This document shows positions 7,608-14,489 of a stretch of DNA of 20,901 nucleotides, piece after piece. This DNA is from Clostridia bacterium (GTDB lineage: Bacteria > Bacillota > Clostridia > Oscillospirales > Acutalibacteraceae): positions 1 through 20,901 of the forward strand of contig JAFVAZ010000016.1 of the NCBI GenBank assembly GCA_017480265.1, written 5' to 3'. Each line of letters opens with the position of its first letter. Position 1 is the first letter of the stretch. Both the position numbers and the translations under genes were made by a program. The notes beneath the pieces are model-generated. The model did not search any database. It was not told the DNA's origin and worked only from the letters and a program-made list of their open reading frames with translations.

Positions 7608-7661
7608 AAAAAGTACGTTGCTAGTTACAGTTTACACTACCTGTTCAGCAACGTACTTTTT
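7608..7661. terminator. Bidirectional intrinsic terminator between convergent genes
   Basis: A perfect 15-bp inverted repeat (AAAAAGTACGTTGCT and its complement at 7608-7622 and 7647-7661) encloses a 24-nt loop. The A-tract on one side and T-tract on the other make it a terminator for both the coiled-coil gene and murC. An inner ACAG/CTGT pairing can shorten the large loop. Confidence 0.8.
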
Positions 7662-7707
7662 CATACTGTGTTCTTCTTTATTTTACACAAGCTCCTTCTC
7701 TCTTTGT

Positions 7708-9102
7708 TCAAAGCATTTTTAATCTTTTCACCAACAAATTTGCACATGCATAGACATTACCGCCGCCCATAGTTATTATTAAGTCGCCTGGTTGTGCGAT
7801 CTCTTCTATATAATCTGCAATATCTTCAAATGTCTGCAGGTAAACGGAGTTTTCGATTTTATTTACTAAATCTTCGGAACATATGTTATATACATTGACT
7901 TCCCTGACGGCTAAGATTTCTGAAATTATTGCTATGTCTGCTATAGAAAGAGCTTTTGCAAAATCGTCTAAAAGCGCTGCCGTACGTGAGTATGTGTGCG
8001 GCTGAAAGATAGCTATCACTCTATGAAAGCCCATCTTTTTAGCGGAAAGCAATGTATTTTCAATTTCTGTAGGATGATGTGCAAAATCATCTACTATTGT
8101 CATTCCGTTTGCTCTGCTTAAAACTTCAAACCTTCTATGGACTCCTGTAAAATCCCTCAGAGCTTTTTTCGTCACTTCAGAGCTAATCTCTACATAATCG
8201 GCTACACAGATAGCTGCAACTGCATTATAAACATTATGCTTCCCCGGTATTTGCAGAGAAAATCTGCCGAGAATTCTTTTACCCTTAAAGACCTCAAAGC
8301 TTTCGTATATGCCATTTTTCTCTTCGGCGTTTTCTATGTGATAATCATTACTCTCATTAAAGCCAAAAGTAATGATTCTTACACTTCCGACATTTTCTAT
8401 AGCCTTCAGACTGTTTTTGTCGTCTCCATTTACAATTATTACATTTTTTGTTCTTTGGGCGAATTTATTGAATGACCTTATAACTCCATCAAGATCTTTA
8501 AAATAATCCAAATGGTCTGCATCAACGTTTGTTATAATGGAAATACTCGGGGTCAATTTTAGAAATGTATCTACGTATTCGCAAGCTTCGCAGATAATAG
8601 TCTCAGAGCCTCCTACCCTGCTGTTCCCGTCTATAAACGGCAGCTTACCTCCAATGATAGCTGTAGGGTCAGCATTCCCCAATATCAAAATTTGCGTTAT
8701 CATGGCGGTGGTTGTGGTTTTTCCGTGTGTACCGGAGATAGCTATGAGATTTTCATATTTTTCGCATAGCATTCCCAATAAATCCGATCTTTCAATTTGA
8801 GGGATATTTAACTCTTTTGCAGCTAATCGTTCTTCATTGTCCTCTTTTATCGCCGCTGAATATACCACCAGATCTACGTCTTTCACGTTTTCTCTGCTAT
8901 GCTCTGTTCTTATGGAGAATCCTCTTGCGATCAATCTTTCTAGCGTATCTGACATATAATTATCTGAACCAGCTACAACATACCCTTTGCTTTTTAATAT
9001 ATCTGCCAAAGGGCACATCCCAGATCCACCAATACCTATAAAATGAATTTTCTTAACGCTTTCATCATTTAAATAATTTTTCCCATTATAAATATTCACC
9101 AA
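7708..9102 (-). CDS. murC: UDP-N-acetylmuramate--L-alanine ligase
   Basis: MurC adds L-alanine to UDP-N-acetylmuramic acid using ATP, the first amino-acid step of peptidoglycan precursor synthesis in the cytoplasm. The sequence shows the N-terminal Rossmann segment HFIGIGGSGM, the ATP-binding loop ISGTHGKTTTT, a central ligase domain with NVDADHLDY, and the C-terminal DDFAHHPTEI and FQPHTYSRT motifs, all in order and complete (about 464 aa). The open frame extends to a GTG at 9111, but that codon overlaps the AGAGGTG ribosome binding site. The TTG at 9102 or the GTG at 9099 has proper spacing. Here 9102 is used, and the choice is uncertain by one codon. It is convergent with the upstream secreted-protein pair and shares a terminator with it. 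No other mur genes are adjacent. Confidence 0.96.
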   Translation of the reverse strand: MVNIYNGKNYLNDESVKKIHFIGIGGSGMCPLADILKSKGYVVAGSDNYMSDTLERLIARGFSIRTEHSRENVKDVDLVVYSAAIKEDNEERLAAKELNIPQIERSDLLGMLCEKYENLIAISGTHGKTTTTAMITQILILGNADPTAIIGGKLPFIDGNSRVGGSETIICEACEYVDTFLKLTPSISIITNVDADHLDYFKDLDGVIRSFNKFAQRTKNVIIVNGDDKNSLKAIENVGSVRIITFGFNESNDYHIENAEEKNGIYESFEVFKGKRILGRFSLQIPGKHNVYNAVAAICVADYVEISSEVTKKALRDFTGVHRRFEVLSRANGMTIVDDFAHHPTEIENTLLSAKKMGFHRVIAIFQPHTYSRTAALLDDFAKALSIADIAIISEILAVREVNVYNICSEDLVNKIENSVYLQTFEDIADYIEEIAQPGDLIITMGGGNVYACANLLVKRLKML

Positions 9103-9217
9103 ATTTAACACCTCTAAAATATCTGCTTAATAATACACCTTAGAATATTATATTCCTATTTAAGTATTTTTAAAAGTTAATCTTCAAACGAGATTTATAT
9201 TAAATGATGTATAAATA

Positions 9218-9710
9218 CTAACTTTTATGGCGCTCAGGGGATTTTTGAAATTCTTTCGTTACGTAGTTCTGGTGATATAATCTACCGTCAGTCCAAGTAA
9301 AAATATAACACGTATTCTGATATTCTTTACCAAAAAGTTTTTTTATAGTTTTTTTTTCGGACTTAAGTGTTAGCAAACGTTCTTTTGATCTATGGCAAAA
9401 TTTTATATTCTCTGAAGCTAGATGTTGTTTTTGTTTTGGTTTTAGCTGCCGATGGTCAGATTTTCAACAATTGTGCGACTTTTTATGTATACTACATCAT
9501 TTTTAAAATCAATTGTTAACCACTTTAAGCCTAAAATCTTGCTTCTATGAAATCCATAAAGCAATGTAAATCAGTGGCTGCAAATTCTTCATCAGTGTAA
9601 GCCACTTCGGATTTTGTAGTATATATTTTGATACAACATGCAATTGCATTGTGAATCCATTTTTTACTTTTTCCTTTCTCCCATATTTTGATCATGCCAT
9701 TTTTTCCATA
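9218..9710 (-). pseudogene. Decayed tyrosine recombinase / phage-type integrase
   Basis: On the minus strand three consecutive reading-frame pieces look like fragments of one integrase. Piece 1 runs 9695-9531, contains GKSKKW and AYTDEEF, and ends at TAG. Piece 2 runs 9531-9442, contains GLKWLTIDFKNDVVYIKSRT, and ends at TAA. Piece 3 runs 9385-9218, begins KERLLTLK and contains YIFTWTDGRLYHQNYVTKEFQK. In intact relatives these correspond to the arm/core region, the GLRxGEALGLxWxDIDF region, and the F-x-D-G-x-P-x-x-P-x-x-x-x-x-x-F region before the catalytic HxLRH. Between pieces 2 and 3 a KTKT-type segment is present in another frame. The GLRRGE arginine block and the C-terminal HxxR...Y catalytic residues are not found, so it cannot be active. 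It is a likely relic of a prophage or integrative element. Confidence 0.7.
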
Positions 9711-9750
9711 CTTTACCTATTTATTATTTGCAATACCCTATAATATAATA

Positions 9751-9782
9751 TTGACTTTTTAATTTTTATGGTATACTATAAT
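9751..9782 (+). promoter_or_regulatory. Promoter upstream of the zinc-ribbon gene
   Basis: TTGACT (9751-9756) is followed after 17 bp by TACTAT (9774-9779), and a perfect TATAAT overlaps at 9777-9782 with a longer spacer. Transcription from here would give a leader of about 260 nt before the zinc-ribbon gene. Confidence 0.6.
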
Positions 9783-9784
9783 GT

Positions 9785-10040
9785 ATAAAGAATGGCATGA
9801 AAATTTTTAGCGCATACTAAAAGCATAGACAAAATACTTAGTTAGCATAAGTTAGTTTACTCCAACAGATGATATTTTAAAATTTAAAAGTAGTTTTAAG
9901 TTTTATGACTAGACAATGCTTTACCAAGAATTCGTAAAAAATTGATATGCCCAAGTAGCTTATATGTAGAGCGTTGTTTATCAAAGGTGTCGGTTTAACT
10001 CCGTCCTAGGGCGAAATTTATTTTAATATCCAAAGCGAGG
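9785..10040 (+). other. Long untranslated leader of the zinc-ribbon gene
   Basis: About 260 bp between the promoter at 9751-9782 and the next start contain stops in all plus frames and no known riboswitch that I recognise. The last 60 bases are more GC-rich, with GTCGGTTTAACTCCG and CGTCCTAGGGCG, which may fold. It could be a structured 5' UTR or the remaining edge of the element whose integrase relic lies next to it. Confidence 0.35.
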
Positions 10041-10047
10041 TATGTAC

Positions 10048-10326
10048 ATGTACGAAGACAAAACCCTTATATGTAAGGAATGTGGAAATGAGTTTATTTT
10101 CACAGCTGGCGAACAGGAATTTTATGATTCGAAAGGATTCGTAAATGAACCACAAAGGTGCAAAAACTGTAGAGATGCACGAAAAAATGCAACGAAAAGC
10201 GAAAGAGAGATGTTTACATCAACTTGTGCTTCTTGTGGAAACGAAGCTAGAGTGCCATTTCAACCACGTGAAGATCGCCCTGTATATTGTAGCGAATGTT
10301 TTGCAAAAATAAGAGAAGAATCTTAA
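10048..10326 (+). CDS. Double zinc-ribbon protein (zf-trcl / CxxC-CxxC type)
   Basis: This is a small cytoplasmic protein of 92 aa with two zinc-ribbon-like modules. The first has C9-x2-C12 and C38-x2-C41 around FTAGEQEFY and GFVNEPQRC, as in the probable zinc-ribbon family zf-trcl (PF13451). The second has C60-x2-C63 and C81-x2-C84 around EDRPVYCSECF. Such proteins are common in Clostridia and are presumed to bind nucleic acid, but no function is established. The frame begins at an ATG at 10042, but GCGAGG at 10035-10040 is correctly spaced only for the ATG at 10048, which gives the usual MYEDKTL start. A terminator hairpin follows, and rpsU has its own promoter, so this gene is probably monocistronic with a long leader. 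Confidence 0.88.
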   Translation: MYEDKTLICKECGNEFIFTAGEQEFYDSKGFVNEPQRCKNCRDARKNATKSEREMFTSTCASCGNEARVPFQPREDRPVYCSECFAKIREES

Positions 10327-10363
10327 TTTTCTATATTTAATAGTTGAATGGGTAATTTCAATT

Positions 10364-10400
10364 GAAAGAAAGAGGCTTTCACAAAAGCTTCTTTTCTTTG
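10364..10400 (+). terminator. Intrinsic terminator after the zinc-ribbon gene
   Basis: AAAGAAAGAGGCTTT pairs with AAAGCTTCTTTTCTTT to form a long purine/pyrimidine stem with one bulge and one G-U, around a short loop. The T-rich strand supplies the tail. It separates this gene from the rpsU promoter. Confidence 0.6.
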
Positions 10401-10427
10401 TGTAGTATTTAATGCGCCCTTTTATAG

Positions 10428-10456
10428 TTGACAAAATTAATATAGTGGTATATAAT
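10428..10456 (+). promoter_or_regulatory. Consensus SigA promoter of rpsU
   Basis: A perfect TTGACA, a 17-bp spacer and a perfect TATAAT make this the closest match to consensus in the window, as expected for a highly expressed ribosomal protein gene. It lies about 64 bp upstream of the rpsU start. Confidence 0.9.
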
Positions 10457-10519
10457 AAAGACCGTTAGGTATTTATGCAGAGAAAATCCTCTACCTGGAG
10501 GTGGATTGGAGGGATTAAA

Positions 10520-10699
10520 ATGGCAGAAGTGAAGTTAAAAGAAGACGAGTCTTTAGATAACGCTTTAAAGAGGTTTAAGAAACAGTGTTCCAGAGCTGGA
10601 GTTATAGCTGAAATCCGCAGGAGAGAAGCATATGAGAAACCTTCTGTTAGGCGTAGGAAAAAATTAGAAGCAGCTAGAAAGCGTAAATTTAAAAGATAG
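10520..10699 (+). CDS. rpsU: 30S ribosomal protein bS21
   Basis: This is small-subunit ribosomal protein bS21, a 59-aa very basic protein that sits near the anti-Shine-Dalgarno end of 16S rRNA. The body shows the family pattern: SLDNALKRFKKQC (residues 11-23), then IRRREAYEKPSVRRRKK, and a C-terminal ARKRK tail. The frame is open from 10475, but the ATG at 10520 is preceded by GGAGGG and gives the standard N-terminus with normal length. It has its own consensus promoter. In many Clostridia rpsU is followed by a GatB/YqeY gene; here about 300 bp of apparently non-coding DNA follows. Confidence 0.97.
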   Translation: MAEVKLKEDESLDNALKRFKKQCSRAGVIAEIRRREAYEKPSVRRRKKLEAARKRKFKR

Positions 10700-10919
10700 A
10701 TTGTTTTCATGCGCGATGTAAAAAAGAAATAATATAAGAATAAAATTTCAAGTGCTATTTATAAAAAGTAAAATCCAACCAACTCAAGCATATAGCTTTT
10801 TAAGTTGTAATTTTACTGATTTATGAATGGCATATTTAATTTCGATCACTTTTATCCACTTGTACTATGTTTAAGCTGATGAAAGTAGCTTTAGCGAAAT
10901 CGTAATAGCAAAAATTTAC
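10700..10919. other. Non-coding gap after rpsU
   Basis: I find no gene here. A loose hairpin around 10778-10807 (CAACTcaagc ... aAGTTG with T-rich loop) may end rpsU transcription but is weak. No sequence matching yqeY, which often follows rpsU, can be read in any frame. Confidence 0.4.
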
Positions 10920-10948
10920 TTGAATAATAGGTCCGTTGTGTGTACAAT
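10920..10948 (+). promoter_or_regulatory. Promoter of the Nudix gene
   Basis: TTGAAT (10920-10925) and TACAAT (10943-10948) are separated by 17 bp, about 48 bp upstream of the Nudix gene start. Confidence 0.7.
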
Positions 10949-10995
10949 ATTTAGTAGAGTAAATGTAAAAATAACGAAAGGAGGAGATTTTTATT

Positions 10996-11733
10996 TTGTT
11001 GGGGAAAATCGTAGACGTACTGATAGATCATTCTGCCTATGGCAGAAGGTCTAGGTTCTTTCCTCCCTTTTATTGCGGGCATATTATCAATGGAGACTCT
11101 TATTTATATAGAAAAAAAGTTTATGTTATTTCTAATAATCCCGAAGAAAAGCTCTTGAAGGGCGTTATAATTGCTTTAGTTAATAAAGGAAGGTTTGACT
11201 ATTGTGACAAAATAATAGTGGCTCCTATCGGTAGTATCTACTATTCTCCGGAGATACGAAGCAGATTATCGCGGGTCCAAAACCAGGCGCCGTTCTATCT
11301 TACCTGCTTATATGAAAAATCTTGTGGTGCTATTATTTACGAGATTCGCGGGAATACAAGATATTTTTTATTGGTGAAAAATAAACTAGCCAAAAACTGG
11401 GGATTCCCTAAAGGGCACATAGAGATTGGCGAAACGGAAGAGCAAACCGCAAAACGTGAGATTAAAGAAGAGACAAACCTTGACGTGACTATATTGAAGG
11501 GATTTAGGAAGAAGAGCTTTTATAAACCTTATGGGAAAATAAAAAAGAAAGTTGTAATATTTCTGGCAAAATCAAGTGGCAATAAAGTAAAAGTCCAAAA
11601 CAATGAGATAGCGTGCTACAAATGGCTGAGAGCTAACGATGCCTTGAACACTTTAAAATATTCCAACGATATAGAAATATTTAAAAGTGCTTTAAATTGG
11701 CTCAATAGGTTCACTAAACCTAAAAATAAATAA
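10996..11733 (+). CDS. Nudix hydrolase with N-terminal pyrophosphatase-like domain
   Basis: The 245-aa product has two parts. Residues about 108-235 are a Nudix hydrolase domain: SCGAIIYE, the WGFPKGHIE segment, and the Nudix box from G140 to L162 with REIKEE intact. The usual glycine in the EExG position is asparagine (EETNL). Such enzymes hydrolyse nucleoside diphosphates linked to another group. Residues 1-90 (MLGKIVDVLID ... VYVISNNPEEKLLKGVIIALVNK ... IIVAPIGS) resemble, weakly, the small inorganic-pyrophosphatase-like domain found in some clostridial proteins, with the usual acidic metal ligands largely missing. The start is TTG at 10996 (or TTG at 10999), about 9 nt after AAAGGAGGAG. 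The substrate cannot be inferred. The Nudix call is firm; the N-terminal call is tentative. Confidence 0.88.
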   Translation: MLGKIVDVLIDHSAYGRRSRFFPPFYCGHIINGDSYLYRKKVYVISNNPEEKLLKGVIIALVNKGRFDYCDKIIVAPIGSIYYSPEIRSRLSRVQNQAPFYLTCLYEKSCGAIIYEIRGNTRYFLLVKNKLAKNWGFPKGHIEIGETEEQTAKREIKEETNLDVTILKGFRKKSFYKPYGKIKKKVVIFLAKSSGNKVKVQNNEIACYKWLRANDALNTLKYSNDIEIFKSALNWLNRFTKPKNK

Positions 11734-11819
11734 AATTGCGGGCGTTTTTCTTATGTACTTCAGCGGTCTAGATGATATAGCTTAAGAGATGTTTGCGGGG
11801 AAACTTTGATGGTGAAAGA

Positions 11820-12782
11820 ATGAAAGAAATAGTGATAGAAGAAAATGATGCGAACCAAAGAGCTGACAAATTTTTAACTAAAAGTTTTAAAAATTTACCT
11901 CCTTCCTTAATGTACAAAGCATTCCGAAAAAAAGGTATAAAGCTAAATAAAAAGAAGTGCTCCCCAGAAACAAAACTGCAAATAGGCGATGTTTTACATG
12001 TATATATTAAAGATGAATTCCTGCAAAGGCAAAAAGAAAAATACGATTTTATGCAAGCGCCCGGCAGGCTAAATGTAATCTTTGAAGATGAAAATATCCT
12101 CTTAGTAAATAAAGCTCCTGGGTTACTTTCTCACCCAGATGAAAATTATCATTTCGATTCATTGGTCGCCAGAGCATGCCATTACCTATATGACAAAGAA
12201 GAATTTAATCCACACAATGAAAATTCCTTCGCTCCGGCTTTGGTTAACCGCATAGATAGAAACACCGGTGGGCTTGTTATTATAGCTAAAAATGGCACTT
12301 CACTACGGATCTTAAACTCTAAGTTGAAAAACCGTGAAATCAAAAAATTTTATATTTGCATTGTAAATGGGCGCTTGAAAAACAAAAAAGGTATTCTGAC
12401 AGATTATTTAGAAAAAAACGAAGCCAAAAATAAAGTCTATATCTCAAAAAATCCTACTGCTAAAAGTAAAATCATAAAAACGAAATATAAAGTGCTGGCA
12501 GAGAACGATGATTTTAGCTTGCTTGAAGTAGAGCTCCTGACGGGTCGAACCCATCAAATAAGAGCCCATTTTGCCTATATCGGACACCCTCTGCTAGGCG
12601 ATGGCAAATACGGGATCAATGCGATTAATCGTGCTATGCATTATAAATATCAGGCGCTATATTCATATAAATTGGAGTTTTGCTTTTCAACTTCTGCCGA
12701 TAAACTAGACTATTTAAACGGGAAAACTTTCAACGCGCCCAGAGTATGGTTTGTTGATGATTTTTATCGCAACTTGACTTAG
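11820..12782 (+). CDS. RluA-family rRNA/tRNA pseudouridine synthase
   Basis: The protein isomerises uridine to pseudouridine in structured RNA. Of 320 aa, residues 1-65 form an S4-like RNA-binding domain (QRADKFLTK ... IGDVLHVYI), and the rest is the RluA catalytic domain. The active-site motif is NRIDRNTGGL with catalytic aspartate D146. The later LLTGRTHQIRAHFAYIGHPLLGDGKYG block is the hallmark C-terminal motif. The frame opens at a TTG at 11793, but the ATG at 11820 gives the usual start MKEIVIEEND. Its ribosome binding site (GGTGAAAG) is weak. RluC/RluD-type members modify 23S rRNA; which site this one modifies is not visible. It ends 21 bp from the convergent maturase gene without an obvious terminator. 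Confidence 0.93.
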   Translation: MKEIVIEENDANQRADKFLTKSFKNLPPSLMYKAFRKKGIKLNKKKCSPETKLQIGDVLHVYIKDEFLQRQKEKYDFMQAPGRLNVIFEDENILLVNKAPGLLSHPDENYHFDSLVARACHYLYDKEEFNPHNENSFAPALVNRIDRNTGGLVIIAKNGTSLRILNSKLKNREIKKFYICIVNGRLKNKKGILTDYLEKNEAKNKVYISKNPTAKSKIIKTKYKVLAENDDFSLLEVELLTGRTHQIRAHFAYIGHPLLGDGKYGINAINRAMHYKYQALYSYKLEFCFSTSADKLDYLNGKTFNAPRVWFVDDFYRNLT

Positions 12783-12803
12783 TATAAATTTATCTTCAGA
12801 ATT

Positions 12804-14183
12804 TTAGTTTAAGTTAAAATTTGCTTCTGCGATTTTTAGTGCTATAGCGCATTCAAGCCTTTTGCGTTCCAGGTCACAAGAGATCTTATTTGCTTTCAAG
12901 ATATCTCCTGCGTACTGCAAGTTATTTGCGTTGCAGCCTCCGCTGCAATAAAATTTTGCCCAACAGTTTCTGCAGTCAGCTTTAGTGTAAATATTTGCGC
13001 GGGAAAAGTAGGCCTTTATACTTTCGTCGAATTCGTTTTCTGTTACGTTTCCCATTTTCCAATCGGGCTTGCCCACAAATTGATGGCAGGGAAAAATGTC
13101 TCCATTTGGAGTTACAGATATGTATTCATTGCCGCACCCGCAACCTTTTAGCCTCTTTATTGCACAAGGACCTTGGTCTAAATCTAGCATAAAGTGAAAA
13201 AAATTAAAATAATTTCCTTTTTTTCTCTGCGATATAATCTCTTTTTGCAAGATTTCGTACTCCTTAAAAATACGATCAAGATCATCCTCTCCGATGGAAT
13301 AATCAAGGTTTTCATCTGCAACAACAGGCTCGATGGAGATTTGATCAAATCCTAATCTATTCATATGTAAAACATCTTTGGTAAAATCTAAATTTCTCCT
13401 TGTAAAGGTACCTCTGACGTAATAATCTTTTCCCAATTTTTTTCGCCTTTTCACCAATTCTTGATACTTAGGAACTATTGCATCATAGCTTCCCGTGCCT
13501 TTAGCAGTTACCCTTAAGCCATCATTTACTTGCTTTCTTCCGTCTAAAGATAAAACTACATTATCCATATTTTCATTTATGAAATTTATCGTATCATCCG
13601 TCAGCAGCAGTCCATTAGTGGTTATGGTGAACCTGAAATGCTTGCCGTACGCTTGTTCTAGAGATTTGGCATAGTTGACGGTGCTTTTTACAACGTCAAA
13701 ATTCATGAGCGGTTCTCCGCCAAAAAAATCAACTTCCAAATTATGCCTTTCTGCTGAAAATTTAACTAAAAAATCTATAGCCGCTTTGGCTATCTCTAGG
13801 CTCATCAGTTCTCTACCTGCTCCGAAGTCGCCTTTTGATGCAAAACAATATTCGCACCTTAGATTACAATCATGTGCTACGTTTAGGCACATGGCTTTTA
13901 TTGGGGATTCCCCCAATTTTGATGCCATTTCTTCATAATGATCTTTTGAGAATAGTTCTTCTGCCTTATATAATTTATATAATTCTAGCCACGTTTCTTC
14001 TACTTTGTCCTGCGAATATCTTCTAACTAGTCTTTGTACGATGTTTGTGCTTGGTTCCTCAGCGATGTGCTCATCTTCTATTAGATCTAAAATTTCGCTT
14101 GCCAGGTCATCCACTACATGTATCGCTCCACTGTTTACATCCAAGACTACATTGTAACCGTTTAATTTATATTTGTGTATCAT
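12804..14183 (-). CDS. scfB: SCIFF peptide radical SAM maturase
   Basis: This radical SAM enzyme modifies the SCIFF peptide encoded just upstream, forming cysteine thioether crosslinks (ranthipeptide class; CteB of Clostridium thermocellum is the studied example). The 459-aa protein starts with a small PqqD-like peptide-recognition domain (about 1-80). Next comes the [4Fe-4S]/SAM motif C106-x3-C110-x2-C113 within CNLRCEYC, and a TIM-barrel core with FFGGEPL. The C-terminal SPASM-type region is rich in cysteines (GCGCGNEY, GDIFPCHQF, CRNCWAKFYCSGGCN), holding auxiliary clusters. The open frame extends to a TTG at 14330, but that part crosses a palindromic element and has no ribosome binding site. 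The ATG at 14183 follows AAGGA by 7 nt and gives the standard MIHKYKLNGYN start. It is the last gene of the yajC operon. Confidence 0.95.
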   Translation of the reverse strand: MIHKYKLNGYNVVLDVNSGAIHVVDDLASEILDLIEDEHIAEEPSTNIVQRLVRRYSQDKVEETWLELYKLYKAEELFSKDHYEEMASKLGESPIKAMCLNVAHDCNLRCEYCFASKGDFGAGRELMSLEIAKAAIDFLVKFSAERHNLEVDFFGGEPLMNFDVVKSTVNYAKSLEQAYGKHFRFTITTNGLLLTDDTINFINENMDNVVLSLDGRKQVNDGLRVTAKGTGSYDAIVPKYQELVKRRKKLGKDYYVRGTFTRRNLDFTKDVLHMNRLGFDQISIEPVVADENLDYSIGEDDLDRIFKEYEILQKEIISQRKKGNYFNFFHFMLDLDQGPCAIKRLKGCGCGNEYISVTPNGDIFPCHQFVGKPDWKMGNVTENEFDESIKAYFSRANIYTKADCRNCWAKFYCSGGCNANNLQYAGDILKANKISCDLERKRLECAIALKIAEANFNLN

Positions 14184-14217
14184 TTTCTCATCCTTTTGAA
14201 TTAATTTTCTGCCTATA

Positions 14218-14313
14218 GCGCAGCCCACACAACGAAATATAATTTCGTTGTAAAAACTACGCACGTATACGTGCGTAGTTATAAAATGCAAACTTGCATT
14301 TAGTGGGCTGCGC
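14218..14313 (-). repeat. 96-bp cloverleaf palindromic element between scfA and scfB
   Basis: An 11-bp perfect outer inverted repeat (GCGCAGCCCAC at 14218-14228, complement at 14303-14313) encloses three perfect hairpins in tandem. Hairpin 1 has a 10-bp stem at 14229-14238/14242-14251 with a 3-nt loop. Hairpin 2 is a 26-bp uninterrupted palindrome at 14255-14280 (13-bp arms). Hairpin 3 has an 8-bp stem at 14284-14291/14294-14301. Only 3, 3 and 1 bases separate the arms at the junction. DNA cruciform or RNA could fold as a four-way cloverleaf. The outer arms are GC-rich in an AT-rich neighbourhood. In the operon RNA, hairpin 2 is followed by five U residues, so it could also act as an attenuator. 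No clear target duplication is seen, and no second copy is in the window. Confidence 0.85.
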
Positions 14314-14342
14314 CATTCTTCATACAGCAAAAATGGAACCTG

Positions 14343-14489
14343 TTATTTAGATCTATTTTCGCATTTTTGATTTGCAACAGTACACGAAGTCTTACAAGCA
14401 GATTGGCAAGAGGTCTGGCATTCGCCACATCCGCCGTTTTTTGCGCTTTCTTTTAGTACTGATTTTTTAAACGTAAAAATATGCTTCAT
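14343..14489 (-). CDS. scfA: SCIFF six-cysteine ranthipeptide precursor
   Basis: This small gene encodes a 48-aa peptide of the SCIFF family (six cysteines in forty-five residues), nearly universal in Clostridia. It begins MKHIFTFKKS, which serves as the leader recognised by the maturase. The core has cysteines at 21, 24, 28, 32, 36 and 43 in the family arrangement CGECQTSCQSACKTSCTV. C32 and T37, the pair reported as crosslinked in the C. thermocellum homologue CteA, are conserved. The ATG follows GGAGG and overlaps the stop of the upstream membrane-protein gene by 4 bp (ATGA), implying translational coupling. Its maturase gene follows after 159 bp holding a cloverleaf palindrome. The mature product's role is unknown; signalling has been proposed for this class. 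Confidence 0.95.
   Translation of the reverse strand: MKHIFTFKKSVLKESAKNGGCGECQTSCQSACKTSCTVANQKCENRSK

Noticed and set aside
10219..10434. Minus-strand 71-aa frame crossing the zinc-ribbon gene end
   Set aside because: It overlaps the zinc-ribbon gene and its terminator and has no recognisable product.
14218..14313. tRNA gene, because of the cloverleaf shape
   Set aside because: Arm lengths, lack of T-loop GTTCRANNC, lack of anticodon-loop pattern and perfect palindromic arms exclude a tRNA.
14184..14330. 49-codon N-terminal extension of scfB starting at a TTG
   Set aside because: It translates the palindromic element, has no ribosome binding site, and homologues start at MIHKYKLNGYN, which has AAGGA 7 nt upstream.
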